From the NCBI RefSeq assembly GCF_009795805.1, contig NZ_WTEY01000003.1, positions 114,117 to 178,116 of the forward strand: a DNA stretch of 64,000 nucleotides. The letters are read 5' to 3'. Positions 17,694 through 27,921 of the stretch are shown here, piece by piece; within the stretch, counting starts at the first letter, position 1; the number at the start of each line of letters is the position of its first letter. The position numbers and the translations under genes were made by a program. The notes under the pieces are model-generated. The model was not told where the DNA came from and made no database searches. It saw only the letters and a program-made list of their open reading frames with translations. This DNA comes from Gilliamella sp. Pra-s52. Its GTDB lineage: Bacteria; Pseudomonadota; Gammaproteobacteria; Enterobacterales; Orbaceae.

Positions 17694-20600
17694 CTATTGT
17701 TGCTGATTTGATGTATTGGCCGTATCTGGAGTATTTGATTTGCTATTACGCTCAACCGACATGACATCAATGGATTGACCAATAGCAAATCGATCAGGAC
17801 GATACATTGATTCAACATAAGGATATGGAATCATATAATTCCCTGCCGTTACCGCTCTAGCTAAATAAGCAACACGAGTACGATAAGTACCATTGCTTAC
17901 ATAGTGATTAATATCAACAGCAGCAACATATCGATCATCACGAAACTCTTGATATTTAACATCATTGCTGTCTTCATCTTTCAACAAATTCGCTAATTCA
18001 GGAATTGCCTGCAAACTCACGCTACTATTAGTTAGATTTTGATTTTCTAACTCAAGACCAGCTGGTAAAAAGTCAACAATTAATGCATCGTGAACAGTTT
18101 CTTTATGCGCATTAACTTCTAATAAAACCACCATCAAATCTCCTACTTTCATATGATTTGGTTGGATTTTATTACCTTTCAAATCGTAGTAAGTACGTTT
18201 AATGGTTAATTCATTATTATCACTTGTTGGCGTAGGAGACCTTTTACCATAACCTGAAACCGTAAATTTAACATAAATCGGCTGTGCGTTTTCTGGATTT
18301 GAAATAGTCAAGCCATGAGCCAAATCGTCAAAAATCAAAGAGCGCGATAATGCTGAATTGACATTATTTGCTTGTTGATTAATCACAACATCAAATTTTT
18401 GTGAAGATTTATGTTGATCTAACGACCAACCCGCCATAAATAAAGCATTGAGCTCCTGCGTTGAAAAATAACGCGTATCATTGAGTAAATCAGATAAGTG
18501 AATTAAATAATCCGCTTGTTTATCAGCATTTAATCTATTTTCAATTAATAATGATAGTACCAATGCATTATCACGAATAGCACTGCCATATTCGCCCAAC
18601 CAAGAATATCGTTTGTCATAACTTGTGGTAAATACCTGTGGCATTAAGCTGTCATAGATATTATCAAAACCAGCCAATTTAGCTGATAACGCTAACTGAG
18701 CAACTGGCAATGGTGAAAACACCTTAATATTACCCTCGGTGATCTGTTGATACATGCGATTAATTTCATTACGCACAGATACCGTGATTTTATTTTGTTT
18801 TGCTAGCACAACTAACGCATAAGCTTTAGTTGCAAATTTCGTATAATCACTTACTTGTGAATTATCATAATAATTTTGCAAACTATTAAACGCATTAGCA
18901 TCGTAAACATATTGATTAATACGCGAAATTGCCGCATCAAGTGCGCCATTATTCACATTATAACCACGCTCTTTGGCTTGCAATAAAAAGTCAGTTGCAT
19001 ACACAGTTAACCAATACTCTTCAGCACTATCGTTACTCCACAAACCAAAACTACCATTATTACGTTGCATTGATAAAATGCGTGAAATACCTAATTGCAC
19101 TTTTTCACGTCGTTTGGCATCCGATTCAGTTTTAATTCCCAATGCAGAAAGCTGCTCTTGGTTTGCATATAACGATGGCATTAAACCACTAACAGTTTGT
19201 TCTAAACAACCATATGGATAAGCAAATAACTCTTTAATATACTGAGCAATATTAAGTGGAGGCTGATTTGATACAATTAATTTACCATCAACGGTATTAT
19301 CAATCATGTCAACAAGACTACCCTCTGGTAATGACCAACTTTCACCGCCATTGATTGCTACAGCATAATACCGTGTGGTTGCGGCATAAGCAGGCCTAAC
19401 GCCAATATTCCAAGATCGTTTGATTTGATACTCAGAACCATCTTCTAACAAAATACCTTTAACATTAATGGTGACTGAACCTTGCCCATAGCCATAATCG
19501 GCCATAATCGGTACTTGAATAATTTGTCTTTGCTTACTATCTATCGTTAAGGTTGTCGCCTTAGCTGAATCTTGATGAACTAAACCATCAGTAGACACAT
19601 CGATCTGCATCGTTTGTGTTTTTTCGGTTAAATTATTCAAATCCAATGCCAAGTCAGCCTGATCTCCACCCGATAAAAAACGCGGTGTTGATAGTTCAAC
19701 AACAACTGGTGATGCAACTAGCATAGTTTGTTCAGCCTTACCAAAACGTGTATCATCCCAAGCTTGTGCCATTATGCGCAATTCACCATTAAAATCAGGC
19801 AAAGCAAGATCAACAACGCCCTCACCATCATCATTTAACTTAATGGTTTGCAATTGCTGAGCCACAATATTGACATCATTTGATGGTTTTTTACCGCCGG
19901 CGCTAGCCTCAAGCATTGCATCACCACCAAAGCTCATATTAACATTACGGCCTTTACCTTCAATCAACTTACCATAAACATCATAAATATCGATGTTATA
20001 ACGTTTACGCCCTAAAAACGCACTATAAGGATCGGGGGTAACAAAATTGGTAATATTCAACACGCCAGAATCCACAGCCGAAACCAACACCGTTACCTTA
20101 CGATCTTGCTGGATTGATTTTTTATCCAATTTAATTTTTATTGGAATGGTTTTTTCAGGCTCTGTCTTTTTCGGTGCTTCGATATTGACATTTAATTGAC
20201 GATCAGAAGTATCAATTGGTAAATAAAGTAAACCAATAGCTCGTTTAATTGTCTGCACAGCAGCATCGGTTGATGGACGAATAATCATCGCATTAATATA
20301 AACATCATGACGTTCCCAATCTTCAATAGGAATATCAACATCAAGACCATTATCATCAACGGTAATATCTTTCTTCCACAATATACCGTCATTAGTTTCA
20401 AGCGAAATATAACCAGAACCTGCAACAGGAGCTTGAACATGAATTTTTGCGGTATCACCGACTGCATAAGCCGTCTTATCAAGACTTAATTTAACCTGAT
20501 CAGGACGAACAGAATTGGTACCGTTGGTATTATCTTCCCAATTATAACCACTTCTAAAACGCATGCTACTTATCACACTACTTTTAGTATCAACCACCTC

Positions 20601-22850
20601 AATACGATAAAAACCATAATCATTGGTTTGATAAGAAACTTTAGCAGTACCATTTTCAGCAATAGAAAGCGGTTGCTCTTGCACAACAAATTCACTCGAA
20701 TTGTACTCTTGAGACCATCCTGAATCGTTAGACCAGCTCCAATAGTAATTACGACGCTCACGAACAATCCTTGCCTTTAAATCCTTTGTTGCTAATTTAT
20801 TACCCTCAACATCAACATAAGCGACTTCAAACTCAGCATTATCGCCTTTATCAACCGTTGGGCTTTTTTCATATCGATCTGTTGACCAATCATAATAAGG
20901 TGATTGAGAAAACAACGCCCGCACAGCTGGCATTTGAACGCTTGGCCAAATCGCTTGGCTTGCATAACGTGTCACAGGGCGACCACCAGAATCAAGCAAA
21001 CTTGCTTGTAAAACCACATTAACTGGAGAACTCAACTTACCCCAATTGCTAGTATCAACTGCGACTTGCACACTTCCGTTTTTATCTAAAGTCGTCTCAA
21101 CATTATCAAGTTGTCTAGCAATATTTTTGTCAGTTTCATCACCAATTTTATAATCAGCAAGTTCAGGAATTGAATCCATTTTTCTAAGATAAATATTACC
21201 TTCTAAACTATTTCCAGATGCTGGAGCACCATAAAGATACCAACCTTTAACGTCAAAGTTGATGCGTTTATCAAACTGAATCGGATTATTTGATACGGTT
21301 GTAATTTCCATCCCCATACGTTCAGGCAAAAACTCTTCCACATTAAAATAAGCATAACGGTAACTAACATCGCCTAAATTAAAACGAAATGCCCATTTAC
21401 CCGTTGCCGCACTTGCCGGAATTACATATTTCCATTGATACAAACCACTCGAATCCGCATTTTCTTTAACCGTAAAATTGTCAACCACTAAATTATCGGG
21501 CGACATAACATCAACCACAATCGGTTGAGCAGGCAATGGCTTACCATTGGCATCACGCAAAAGTGCATTAAAATAGACGGTCTCTTTTGGACGATATAAA
21601 TCACGAGAACCAAAAGCAAATAATTGTTTTTGATAAAAAGGCGATCCCGTTAAATTATATTCGCTTAAATTCAACGCACCATGTTCCAAATCAACCAAAG
21701 ACATTTGCTTGCCATCGCTTGCTGTCAGCAAGACATATTTCATATCATCTGGCAACATTACATCGGCATAACCATTTTCATCGGTTTTTGTTGAAATCGT
21801 TCTACAACCCTTATTGCTATCGCGAACGCCTTTGTCACATAATACCGATACATCAATGCCTGAAAGCGGTTTACCATCATCTAAAGCATGCGTCATGATC
21901 GTCAAATAACCGTCATTATAATCACGTACCGAAACACCAATATTACTGACAAAAAATAGAGACGCAGGATTTGAATAATCATAGCTACCCGCTTTACTCA
22001 TCACCGCAAAATAAGCACCCTCTTGTTGCAATGGTGAAATGGACGATAAATTAAGTAATACTGTTTCTTGCGAATTACGTTTTGGATTTAAATCAAATCG
22101 AGACGTATAAACTAAATCAGCAACCTGTTGAAAATTCTTAGACTCCCAACTTGACAATTGCTTAGCAAAACCATAATCAGCGATAAAATCGGATAGTTTT
22201 TCAGGCTTAATTCTAAAAAAGTTAACATCAACCTTATCAACGTTAAGCGTAACCACAGGCAAACCGCTCATTGATTTGCTTGGCAACAAATAGCCACTAC
22301 TAGCAAACCCAACCATTGGCTTACGATCTTGAGTTTTAATATGAGTTTGATAGACCGAAGCTAAATTACTGCCATTAATGCCTGCTAACATTTTATCGAT
22401 AGTAAGTTCCAAATCACGGTTTGGTTCAAGGTAACGATGCCGTAATTCCAACCCATTGTCAGACAACTCCCAAGCCCCATCAACGTTACCCGATTGGCGA
22501 TCAACCAAACGGAGTAAATTAGAAAACTTAAGATTGGGATTTAAAGGCACCGAAAAAGTAATAACTAGCGTACTTGAACCATCAAGAATAACTTCTGAAC
22601 TATCAATAACCGTTAACGCTTTATTATGGTATTTTTCGACTAATTCAGGGGTAGGCTTAAAAACAGGTTTGGATTGGTTATCGATTTCCGTATTCTCATT
22701 GGTATCCGCTGTAGGGGTATCATCAAGAGATTGTAATGCTGATGACGTTGTTAATTGTTCAGTATTTGCATTTTGCTTAACATCTTTATTATCACAGCCT
22801 GCTAACGCTAACAGCATACTCAACACCGCTACAGGTTTTACTAATCCCAT
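17694..22850 (-). CDS. yfhM: Bacterial alpha-2-macroglobulin lipoprotein YfhM
   Basis: 1718 residues. I start at 22850 because TAAGGA lies 5 bases upstream and the protein then begins with a lipoprotein signal (LLALAGC, lipidated Cys19); the in-frame ATG at 22868 lacks a ribosome site. A long series of macroglobulin beta domains is followed by a bait-like region, and about two thirds along is the thioester motif CLEQ (in AYPYGCLEQTVSG), then an alpha-alpha toroid and a C-terminal receptor-like domain. Such proteins trap proteases in the periplasm by thioester bonding. The pairing with pbpC downstream is the classic arrangement linking protease trapping to wall repair. Confidence 0.95.
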   Translation of the reverse strand: MGLVKPVAVLSMLLALAGCDNKDVKQNANTEQLTTSSALQSLDDTPTADTNENTEIDNQSKPVFKPTPELVEKYHNKALTVIDSSEVILDGSSTLVITFSVPLNPNLKFSNLLRLVDRQSGNVDGAWELSDNGLELRHRYLEPNRDLELTIDKMLAGINGSNLASVYQTHIKTQDRKPMVGFASSGYLLPSKSMSGLPVVTLNVDKVDVNFFRIKPEKLSDFIADYGFAKQLSSWESKNFQQVADLVYTSRFDLNPKRNSQETVLLNLSSISPLQQEGAYFAVMSKAGSYDYSNPASLFFVSNIGVSVRDYNDGYLTIMTHALDDGKPLSGIDVSVLCDKGVRDSNKGCRTISTKTDENGYADVMLPDDMKYVLLTASDGKQMSLVDLEHGALNLSEYNLTGSPFYQKQLFAFGSRDLYRPKETVYFNALLRDANGKPLPAQPIVVDVMSPDNLVVDNFTVKENADSSGLYQWKYVIPASAATGKWAFRFNLGDVSYRYAYFNVEEFLPERMGMEITTVSNNPIQFDKRINFDVKGWYLYGAPASGNSLEGNIYLRKMDSIPELADYKIGDETDKNIARQLDNVETTLDKNGSVQVAVDTSNWGKLSSPVNVVLQASLLDSGGRPVTRYASQAIWPSVQMPAVRALFSQSPYYDWSTDRYEKSPTVDKGDNAEFEVAYVDVEGNKLATKDLKARIVRERRNYYWSWSNDSGWSQEYNSSEFVVQEQPLSIAENGTAKVSYQTNDYGFYRIEVVDTKSSVISSMRFRSGYNWEDNTNGTNSVRPDQVKLSLDKTAYAVGDTAKIHVQAPVAGSGYISLETNDGILWKKDITVDDNGLDVDIPIEDWERHDVYINAMIIRPSTDAAVQTIKRAIGLLYLPIDTSDRQLNVNIEAPKKTEPEKTIPIKIKLDKKSIQQDRKVTVLVSAVDSGVLNITNFVTPDPYSAFLGRKRYNIDIYDVYGKLIEGKGRNVNMSFGGDAMLEASAGGKKPSNDVNIVAQQLQTIKLNDDGEGVVDLALPDFNGELRIMAQAWDDTRFGKAEQTMLVASPVVVELSTPRFLSGGDQADLALDLNNLTEKTQTMQIDVSTDGLVHQDSAKATTLTIDSKQRQIIQVPIMADYGYGQGSVTINVKGILLEDGSEYQIKRSWNIGVRPAYAATTRYYAVAINGGESWSLPEGSLVDMIDNTVDGKLIVSNQPPLNIAQYIKELFAYPYGCLEQTVSGLMPSLYANQEQLSALGIKTESDAKRREKVQLGISRILSMQRNNGSFGLWSNDSAEEYWLTVYATDFLLQAKERGYNVNNGALDAAISRINQYVYDANAFNSLQNYYDNSQVSDYTKFATKAYALVVLAKQNKITVSVRNEINRMYQQITEGNIKVFSPLPVAQLALSAKLAGFDNIYDSLMPQVFTTSYDKRYSWLGEYGSAIRDNALVLSLLIENRLNADKQADYLIHLSDLLNDTRYFSTQELNALFMAGWSLDQHKSSQKFDVVINQQANNVNSALSRSLIFDDLAHGLTISNPENAQPIYVKFTVSGYGKRSPTPTSDNNELTIKRTYYDLKGNKIQPNHMKVGDLMVVLLEVNAHKETVHDALIVDFLPAGLELENQNLTNSSVSLQAIPELANLLKDEDSNDVKYQEFRDDRYVAAVDINHYVSNGTYRTRVAYLARAVTAGNYMIPYPYVESMYRPDRFAIGQSIDVMSVERNSKSNTPDTANTSNQQQ

Positions 22851-22868
22851 TTTATCCTTACCTCTCAT

Positions 22869-23175
22869 CTATAATAATTGTTATTGTTGATTATTCGCAT
22901 TCGTTATTGTCCATATATTATGCACTAACATAAGGTTTTTAGCAAAGAGAGTTTAATGAAATTTGATGTTTTTAAAAAAAAGCACAAAATAAAAACTTAA
23001 ATTAAATCAATTGTTTTTCTAACCATTTTTTAAGTGACGATTGCGCTATTTTTTAACAAATACCCCCCCACAAAAAATACCCGGAATGATATTTTTTTTG
23101 TTTCAGCATCAACGACTTTTCAGAATCTATCCCGTCTACCAAAGCTAAAAAGACATTATTTTTTATCCAAAACTA
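22869..23175. other. Gene-free AT-rich spacer between yfhM and argS
   Basis: The divergent promoters of yfhM and argS must lie here. Apart from an AT-rich composition and the repeat starting at 23176, I see no gene and no strong promoter. A small inverted repeat, AAGTGA/TCACTT, lies beyond the repeat at 23251-23269, about 50 bases before argS. Confidence 0.5.
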
Positions 23176-23209
23176 GTCAGGAAAAATATTGATTTTATTA
23201 AAGTTTTTT
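23176..23209 (+). repeat. Dispersed palindromic repeat, left arm (copy 2)
   Basis: Begins GTCAGGAAAAATATTGATTT and continues TTATTAAAG plus a T run, nearly identical to the copy at 7513. No clear right arm follows. It lies 107 bases before argS. Confidence 0.7.
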
Positions 23210-23315
23210 ATTTTGTTTTTAAAGAGGAATAATTCCCCTTCGTATCCACGAAGTGACAATTTATCACTTTTTCGGTATGATATTAGCCATTTTATGATAA
23301 TCGATTAGGTTTAGT

Positions 23316-25049
23316 GTGAATATTCAACAATTATTAACGCAACGCGTTTCGCAAGCTATGATTATGGCGGGTGCAGATAAGAACTGTGACGCTTTAATTA
23401 AGCAATCAAACAAAGCTCAATTTGGTGATTACCAAGCCAATGGCATTATGGCTGTTGCTAAGAAACTTGGGATGCCACCTCGCGATCTTGCTCAGGCTGT
23501 TTTGCAACATTTAGATATTGATGATGTTGCCGAAAAAGTTGAGATTGCAGGGCCTGGGTTTATTAATATCTTTTTAAAAAATAGTTGGATTGCTGAGCAA
23601 AATGAAATTGCGTTAAACAGTGATAAACTCAATATCACCCTCCCTGCCAAACCACAAACCATTGTAGTCGATTATTCGGCGCCTAATGTTGCTAAAGAGA
23701 TGCACGTTGGTCACTTGCGCTCAACCATTATTGGTGATGCGAGTGTGCGTGTTTTATCATTTTTGGGGCATAATGTGATTCGAGCCAACCATGTCGGCGA
23801 TTGGGGAACTCAATTTGGTATGTTAATTGCGTATCTTGAAAAAGTGCAAAATGAACACGCCAATGATATGGCGCTTTCAGATTTAGAATCATTCTATCGT
23901 GCTGCTAAAAAACACTATGACGAAGACGACGTATTTGCTGAAAAAGCGCGTAATTATGTTGTTAAACTACAAGGCGGTGATGAGTATTGCCGTGATATGT
24001 GGCGCAAGCTAGTTGATATTACCATGACGCAAAATATTGCCACTTATCGACGTTTAAATGTCACGTTAACCGTTGAAGATACCATGGGCGAAAGTATTTA
24101 TAACAGTATGTTGCCAACAATCGTAGCTGATTTAAAACAGAAAAAACTAGCCGTTGAAAGCGACGGCGCTATTGTTGTGTTTTTAGATGAATATAAAAAC
24201 AAAGAAGGCGAGCCAATGGGTGTTATCATCCAAAAACGTGACGGTGGTTACCTTTATGCTACAACCGATATTGCTTGTGCTAAATACCGTTACGAAACGT
24301 TGCACGCTGATCGTATCCTTTATTATACCGATTCCCGTCAACATCAGCATTTAGAGCAAGTTTGGGCTATTGTACATAAAGCTAAGTATGTGCCAGAATC
24401 TTTAAAACTTGAGCACCATATGTTCGGTATGATGCTCGGCAAAGATGGGAAGCCGTTTAAAACCCGTTCAGGCGATACAGTTAAACTTAATGATTTGCTC
24501 GATGAAGCCTGCGAACGTGCGACAACGTTAATTCGTAGTAAGAATCCTGAATTATCAGAAAGCGAACTTGCTAAAATTGTCGATGCGGTGGCAATTGGTG
24601 CGGTTAAATATGCTGATCTTTCAAAAAACCGTACTACTGATTATGTTTTCGATTGGGATAATATGTTGTCATTCGAGGGCAATACCGCACCTTATTTGCA
24701 ATATGCTTATACGCGTGTGTTATCTATCTTCAAAAAAGCTAATATTGCAAAAGACAGTTTAACGGGTGATATTTGTTTAGACACCGATAAAGAACGCGCT
24801 TTAGCAACACGTTTAATTCAATTCGATGAGACCATTTCAACCGTTGCAAACGAAGGCACACCACATGTACTTTGTGCTTACCTTTATGAAATTGCGACGC
24901 TGTTTTCAAGTTTTTATGAAAACTGCCCTATTTTAACGGCAGATAACGAAAGCTTGAAACAAAGCCGTTTGAAATTAGCGTCATTAACAGCAAAAACCCT
25001 CAAAATTGGTCTTGATATGTTAGGTATTAAGACAGTTGAGAAAATGTAA
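23316..25049 (+). CDS. argS: Arginyl-tRNA synthetase
   Basis: 577 residues beginning with GTG (a conserved MNIQ start as in E. coli). Class I features are present: HVGHLRS as the HIGH signature at about residue 132, and the divergent KMSKS region [14 protein letters not shown] near residue 375, as expected for ArgRS, which often lacks the first lysine. The Arg-S N-terminal additional domain and the C-terminal anticodon-binding domain ending KTVEKM are complete. It charges tRNA-Arg in the cytoplasm. It stands alone, divergent from yfhM. Confidence 0.97.
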   Translation: MNIQQLLTQRVSQAMIMAGADKNCDALIKQSNKAQFGDYQANGIMAVAKKLGMPPRDLAQAVLQHLDIDDVAEKVEIAGPGFINIFLKNSWIAEQNEIALNSDKLNITLPAKPQTIVVDYSAPNVAKEMHVGHLRSTIIGDASVRVLSFLGHNVIRANHVGDWGTQFGMLIAYLEKVQNEHANDMALSDLESFYRAAKKHYDEDDVFAEKARNYVVKLQGGDEYCRDMWRKLVDITMTQNIATYRRLNVTLTVEDTMGESIYNSMLPTIVADLKQKKLAVESDGAIVVFLDEYKNKEGEPMGVIIQKRDGGYLYATTDIACAKYRYETLHADRILYYTDSRQHQHLEQVWAIVHKAKYVPESLKLEHHMFGMMLGKDGKPFKTRSGDTVKLNDLLDEACERATTLIRSKNPELSESELAKIVDAVAIGAVKYADLSKNRTTDYVFDWDNMLSFEGNTAPYLQYAYTRVLSIFKKANIAKDSLTGDICLDTDKERALATRLIQFDETISTVANEGTPHVLCAYLYEIATLFSSFYENCPILTADNESLKQSRLKLASLTAKTLKIGLDMLGIKTVEKM

Positions 25050-25152
25050 CAAAATTGCCACTCATGTTGATGAATTTATAATATCGAACAGGCATAACAA
25101 CATAAGTGGCTGCGTTGCTAATATGCAATATTTTGTGAATGTATAGCTATCG

Positions 25153-27492
25153 ATGATTAGGTTTATTATCCGCCACCAAAATCAGTTAATGGCATTACTG
25201 CTGTTAACCATTGCGCTTGTTGCCATTCGGCTCTATCCCCACGCTTCACTTTCTGAACCATTAACCTTTTCGACACGTTATTATGATAACAATAATCAGC
25301 TAATTCGCATGACATTAGCTGACGATGATCGTTATCGGTTGTGGACACCTTTGGAAGATATTTCCCCCGATATTGTTAACGGCTTATTACTGCACGAAGA
25401 TCAGTGGTTTTATTGTCATTTTGGCGTCAATCCATTTAGTTTAATGCGGGCTTTTAGTGCAACCTATTTAACTGGTGGTAATCGGCAAGGCGCCTCAACG
25501 ATTACTATGCAACTAGCTCGCATGCATTGGCGTTTAAATACCCGAACGATTGGCGGAAAATTGCATCAAATTGCTAGGGCTATACAGTTAGAGTTGATGT
25601 ATTCCAAGCACGATATTTTAGAGGCTTATTTAAATTATGCCCCTTTTGGACGCAATATTGAAAGCGTGGGCGCGGCATCATTTATCTATTTTAATAAACC
25701 GCCGTCACAAGTTAACCTGCCCGAAGCGTTAACGTTAGTCGTTTTACCACAATCCCCTACCTTTCGAGTTGATCGTAAAACGGGTTTTGCTGGCAAAGCG
25801 TTGGTAAAAGCAAGAAATCAGTTATTTGAACGTTGGCAAGCACAATATCCTGTTGATAGCCATATTGCAGCGCTCTTTTCGCAAAAGTTAGTTTTGCGTC
25901 AACCTGAACGAGTGCCCTTTGTTGCCCCCCATTTTGTGAATCAAATCATTCATGAGCAACATGACAAAACACAAGAAGTCAAAACCACGTTAGATAGTAA
26001 TCTGCAAAAAATTATCCATCGTCAAGTCAATGCGTTTATCGAGCGCAATCGTTTAAAAGGCATTAATAATGCTTCGGTGATTTTAGTTGATACGCAAACC
26101 ATGAAAGTGAAAGCGCTGATCGGCTCAGCGAATTATTTTGATAATTCGATTCAAGGTCAAGTTAACGGCACAATGGCTAAACGATCGCCTGGATCTACGC
26201 TTAAACCATTTATCTACGCGCTTGGAATAGATCAAGGCGTGTTGCATCCAAGGACGATTTTAAAGGATGTCGCCACCGATTTTGGGGCCTACACACCTGA
26301 AAATTTTGATCGCAACTTTCGTGGTCCCATTTCGGCAACCGATGCATTAATTCATAGCCGTAATATTCCTGCCGTATGGGTTGCATCAAAATTGAATAAT
26401 CCCACTTTTTACCAGTTTTTAGTCGATGCGCATATTCAAAAACTTGCCGATGAAGCACATTATGGTTTGTCTTTAGTGTTGGGTGGTGGTGAAGTAAGTC
26501 CGCAAGAGTTAGTCGGTTTATATGCCATGTTAGCCAATGAAGGACGCTGGCAACCGCTACAATTTACTGAATCAACAACCTTACCTGAACCACAAAAGTT
26601 ATTAAGTCCACAAGCGGCATTTATGACTATTGATATGTTAAAGCAAAACACTCGTCCACAAGATGTACTAAGTAAAATGCAAAAAAATGTCGTACCGGTT
26701 GCTTGGAAGACAGGCACCTCGTGGGGGTTTCGTGATGCTTGGACAGCAGGGACTTTTGGTCATTATGCTATGGTAGTTTGGCTTGGTAACTTTGATGGCA
26801 GTGGTAATAACGCCTTCGTCGGTGTCGATGCTGCCACACCGCTATTTTTTAATATTGTTGATAGCATTAATGCCTATTACCCCAATTTGCGTGAACCCAA
26901 TCGTCCATTACCACCCAATTTAAAACGCATTGATGTTTGCCTAACTAGTGGTAATTTACTAACGCAATGGTGTAAAGCAAAAGGGAAAACGTGGTTTATT
27001 CCTGGTGTATCGCCAATTAATCCCGATACGATTTTTAGACCTGTTATGATCGATAATCAAACAGGTAAAGCCGTTTGTCCGCCTTATGATTTTACAACTT
27101 CTCATTTAGCTGTTTTTGAATATTGGCCATCAGATTTAGCGGCTGTTTTTGCAAAAGCAGGGATTCCTAAAAAATCCCCCCCTTCAACAAAACATTGTAG
27201 TTCATCACAAAATTATTTTGGTGATCCACCCAAAATAACCTCACCACTCAAGAATGTGGTTTATCAATTTAGAACCGCAAAACAAAAAAATGAGCAAATC
27301 AGTTTTACCGCTAACAGCGATGGCGATGTAAAAACGCTTTATTGGTTTGTAAATAATAATTTTATAGGTCAAACCTCACCAAGAAGCGCCATTAGTTGGA
27401 TCCCAACCGAAAGTGGAACTTTTAAAATTTTAGTGCTTGATGATATGGGACGGAGCGATTCGCGTAATATTAAAGTCGAGCTGTTTAATTAA
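25153..27492 (+). CDS. pbpC: Penicillin-binding protein 1C paralogue (copy 2)
   Basis: 779 residues with the full PBP1C layout: an N-terminal membrane anchor (about residues 12-27), the GT51 domain with catalytic Glu in HEDQWFYCHFG and ASTITMQLARM, the transpeptidase with SPGSTLKPF and KTGTSWGFRDAW, and a C-terminal BiPBP_C domain. Both active sites look intact. It is clearly diverged from the copy at 15296-17593, for example in the first catalytic block, so it is an old paralogue or acquired copy and not a recent duplication. It is not next to another macroglobulin gene. Its separate function is unknown. Confidence 0.9.
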   Translation: MIRFIIRHQNQLMALLLLTIALVAIRLYPHASLSEPLTFSTRYYDNNNQLIRMTLADDDRYRLWTPLEDISPDIVNGLLLHEDQWFYCHFGVNPFSLMRAFSATYLTGGNRQGASTITMQLARMHWRLNTRTIGGKLHQIARAIQLELMYSKHDILEAYLNYAPFGRNIESVGAASFIYFNKPPSQVNLPEALTLVVLPQSPTFRVDRKTGFAGKALVKARNQLFERWQAQYPVDSHIAALFSQKLVLRQPERVPFVAPHFVNQIIHEQHDKTQEVKTTLDSNLQKIIHRQVNAFIERNRLKGINNASVILVDTQTMKVKALIGSANYFDNSIQGQVNGTMAKRSPGSTLKPFIYALGIDQGVLHPRTILKDVATDFGAYTPENFDRNFRGPISATDALIHSRNIPAVWVASKLNNPTFYQFLVDAHIQKLADEAHYGLSLVLGGGEVSPQELVGLYAMLANEGRWQPLQFTESTTLPEPQKLLSPQAAFMTIDMLKQNTRPQDVLSKMQKNVVPVAWKTGTSWGFRDAWTAGTFGHYAMVVWLGNFDGSGNNAFVGVDAATPLFFNIVDSINAYYPNLREPNRPLPPNLKRIDVCLTSGNLLTQWCKAKGKTWFIPGVSPINPDTIFRPVMIDNQTGKAVCPPYDFTTSHLAVFEYWPSDLAAVFAKAGIPKKSPPSTKHCSSSQNYFGDPPKITSPLKNVVYQFRTAKQKNEQISFTANSDGDVKTLYWFVNNNFIGQTSPRSAISWIPTESGTFKILVLDDMGRSDSRNIKVELFN

Positions 27493-27722
27493 TAAATTAT
27501 GCTAACTGACCATAAATGAATAGTTACTAATTGCTCAATGTTAAATTATTGAGTAATCTCATTTTTGTGACAATAAATTATTATTAATAAATAATTAGTT
27601 AGTATTAAATATCTTATTTTTATAGACATTAAACTGATTAAAAATGTTTTTCAAAAGCGAAAAATCTAAAAAATAATACTTTAACTATTTCATTTATTTA
27701 TATATTTTATGAATTATAGTAC
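27493..27722. other. Gene-free AT-rich spacer after the second pbpC
   Basis: Very AT-rich sequence with no credible coding region. Simple AT repeats (AATTATTAATAAATAATTAG near 27580) are present, but no strong terminator hairpin for the upstream pbpC. Together with the putative leader that follows it makes a 429-base gap. Confidence 0.45.
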
Positions 27723-27750
27723 TTGCTATTACCAATATTTTGGTTAGAAT
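27723..27750 (+). promoter_or_regulatory. Candidate sigma-70 promoter upstream of the amidohydrolase
   Basis: TTGCTA (27723-27728) and TAGAAT (27745-27750) are separated by 16 bases, close to the consensus. Transcription from it would start near 27757, about 165 bases before the amidohydrolase start codon. Confidence 0.4.
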
Positions 27751-27756
27751 TCCTGC

Positions 27757-27866
27757 AGTTTTGAATCGATATGGCGTTTGTACAATGAGTAATAGTAAAT
27801 CAATCGTTTTAATCAATAAAATTATTGATATTATATTTTGTCCTCCTTTTTTGGGGGATTTTTTTT
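27757..27866 (+). ncRNA. Possible terminated leader or small RNA upstream of the amidohydrolase
   Basis: A promoter-like pair at 27723-27750 is followed about 90 bases later by a terminator-type hairpin (TCCTCC/GGGGGA with one wobble pair, loop of T) and a run of eight T at about 27839-27866. An ATCAATA/TATTGAT hairpin precedes it. The arrangement resembles a transcription attenuator or a short independent RNA. I do not recognise a riboswitch family; the purine riboswitch core is absent. A short open frame (MSNSKS...) runs across the terminator and is probably not real. Confidence 0.4.
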
Positions 27867-27921
27867 GTCTGCACCATACGATTTATCCATCTTATTTAAA
27901 ACAGAATTGTAGAGGCAGATT

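Noticed and set aside
27757..27838. A purine riboswitch before the amidohydrolase gene.
   Set aside because: The conserved purine riboswitch core and its paired loops are not present.
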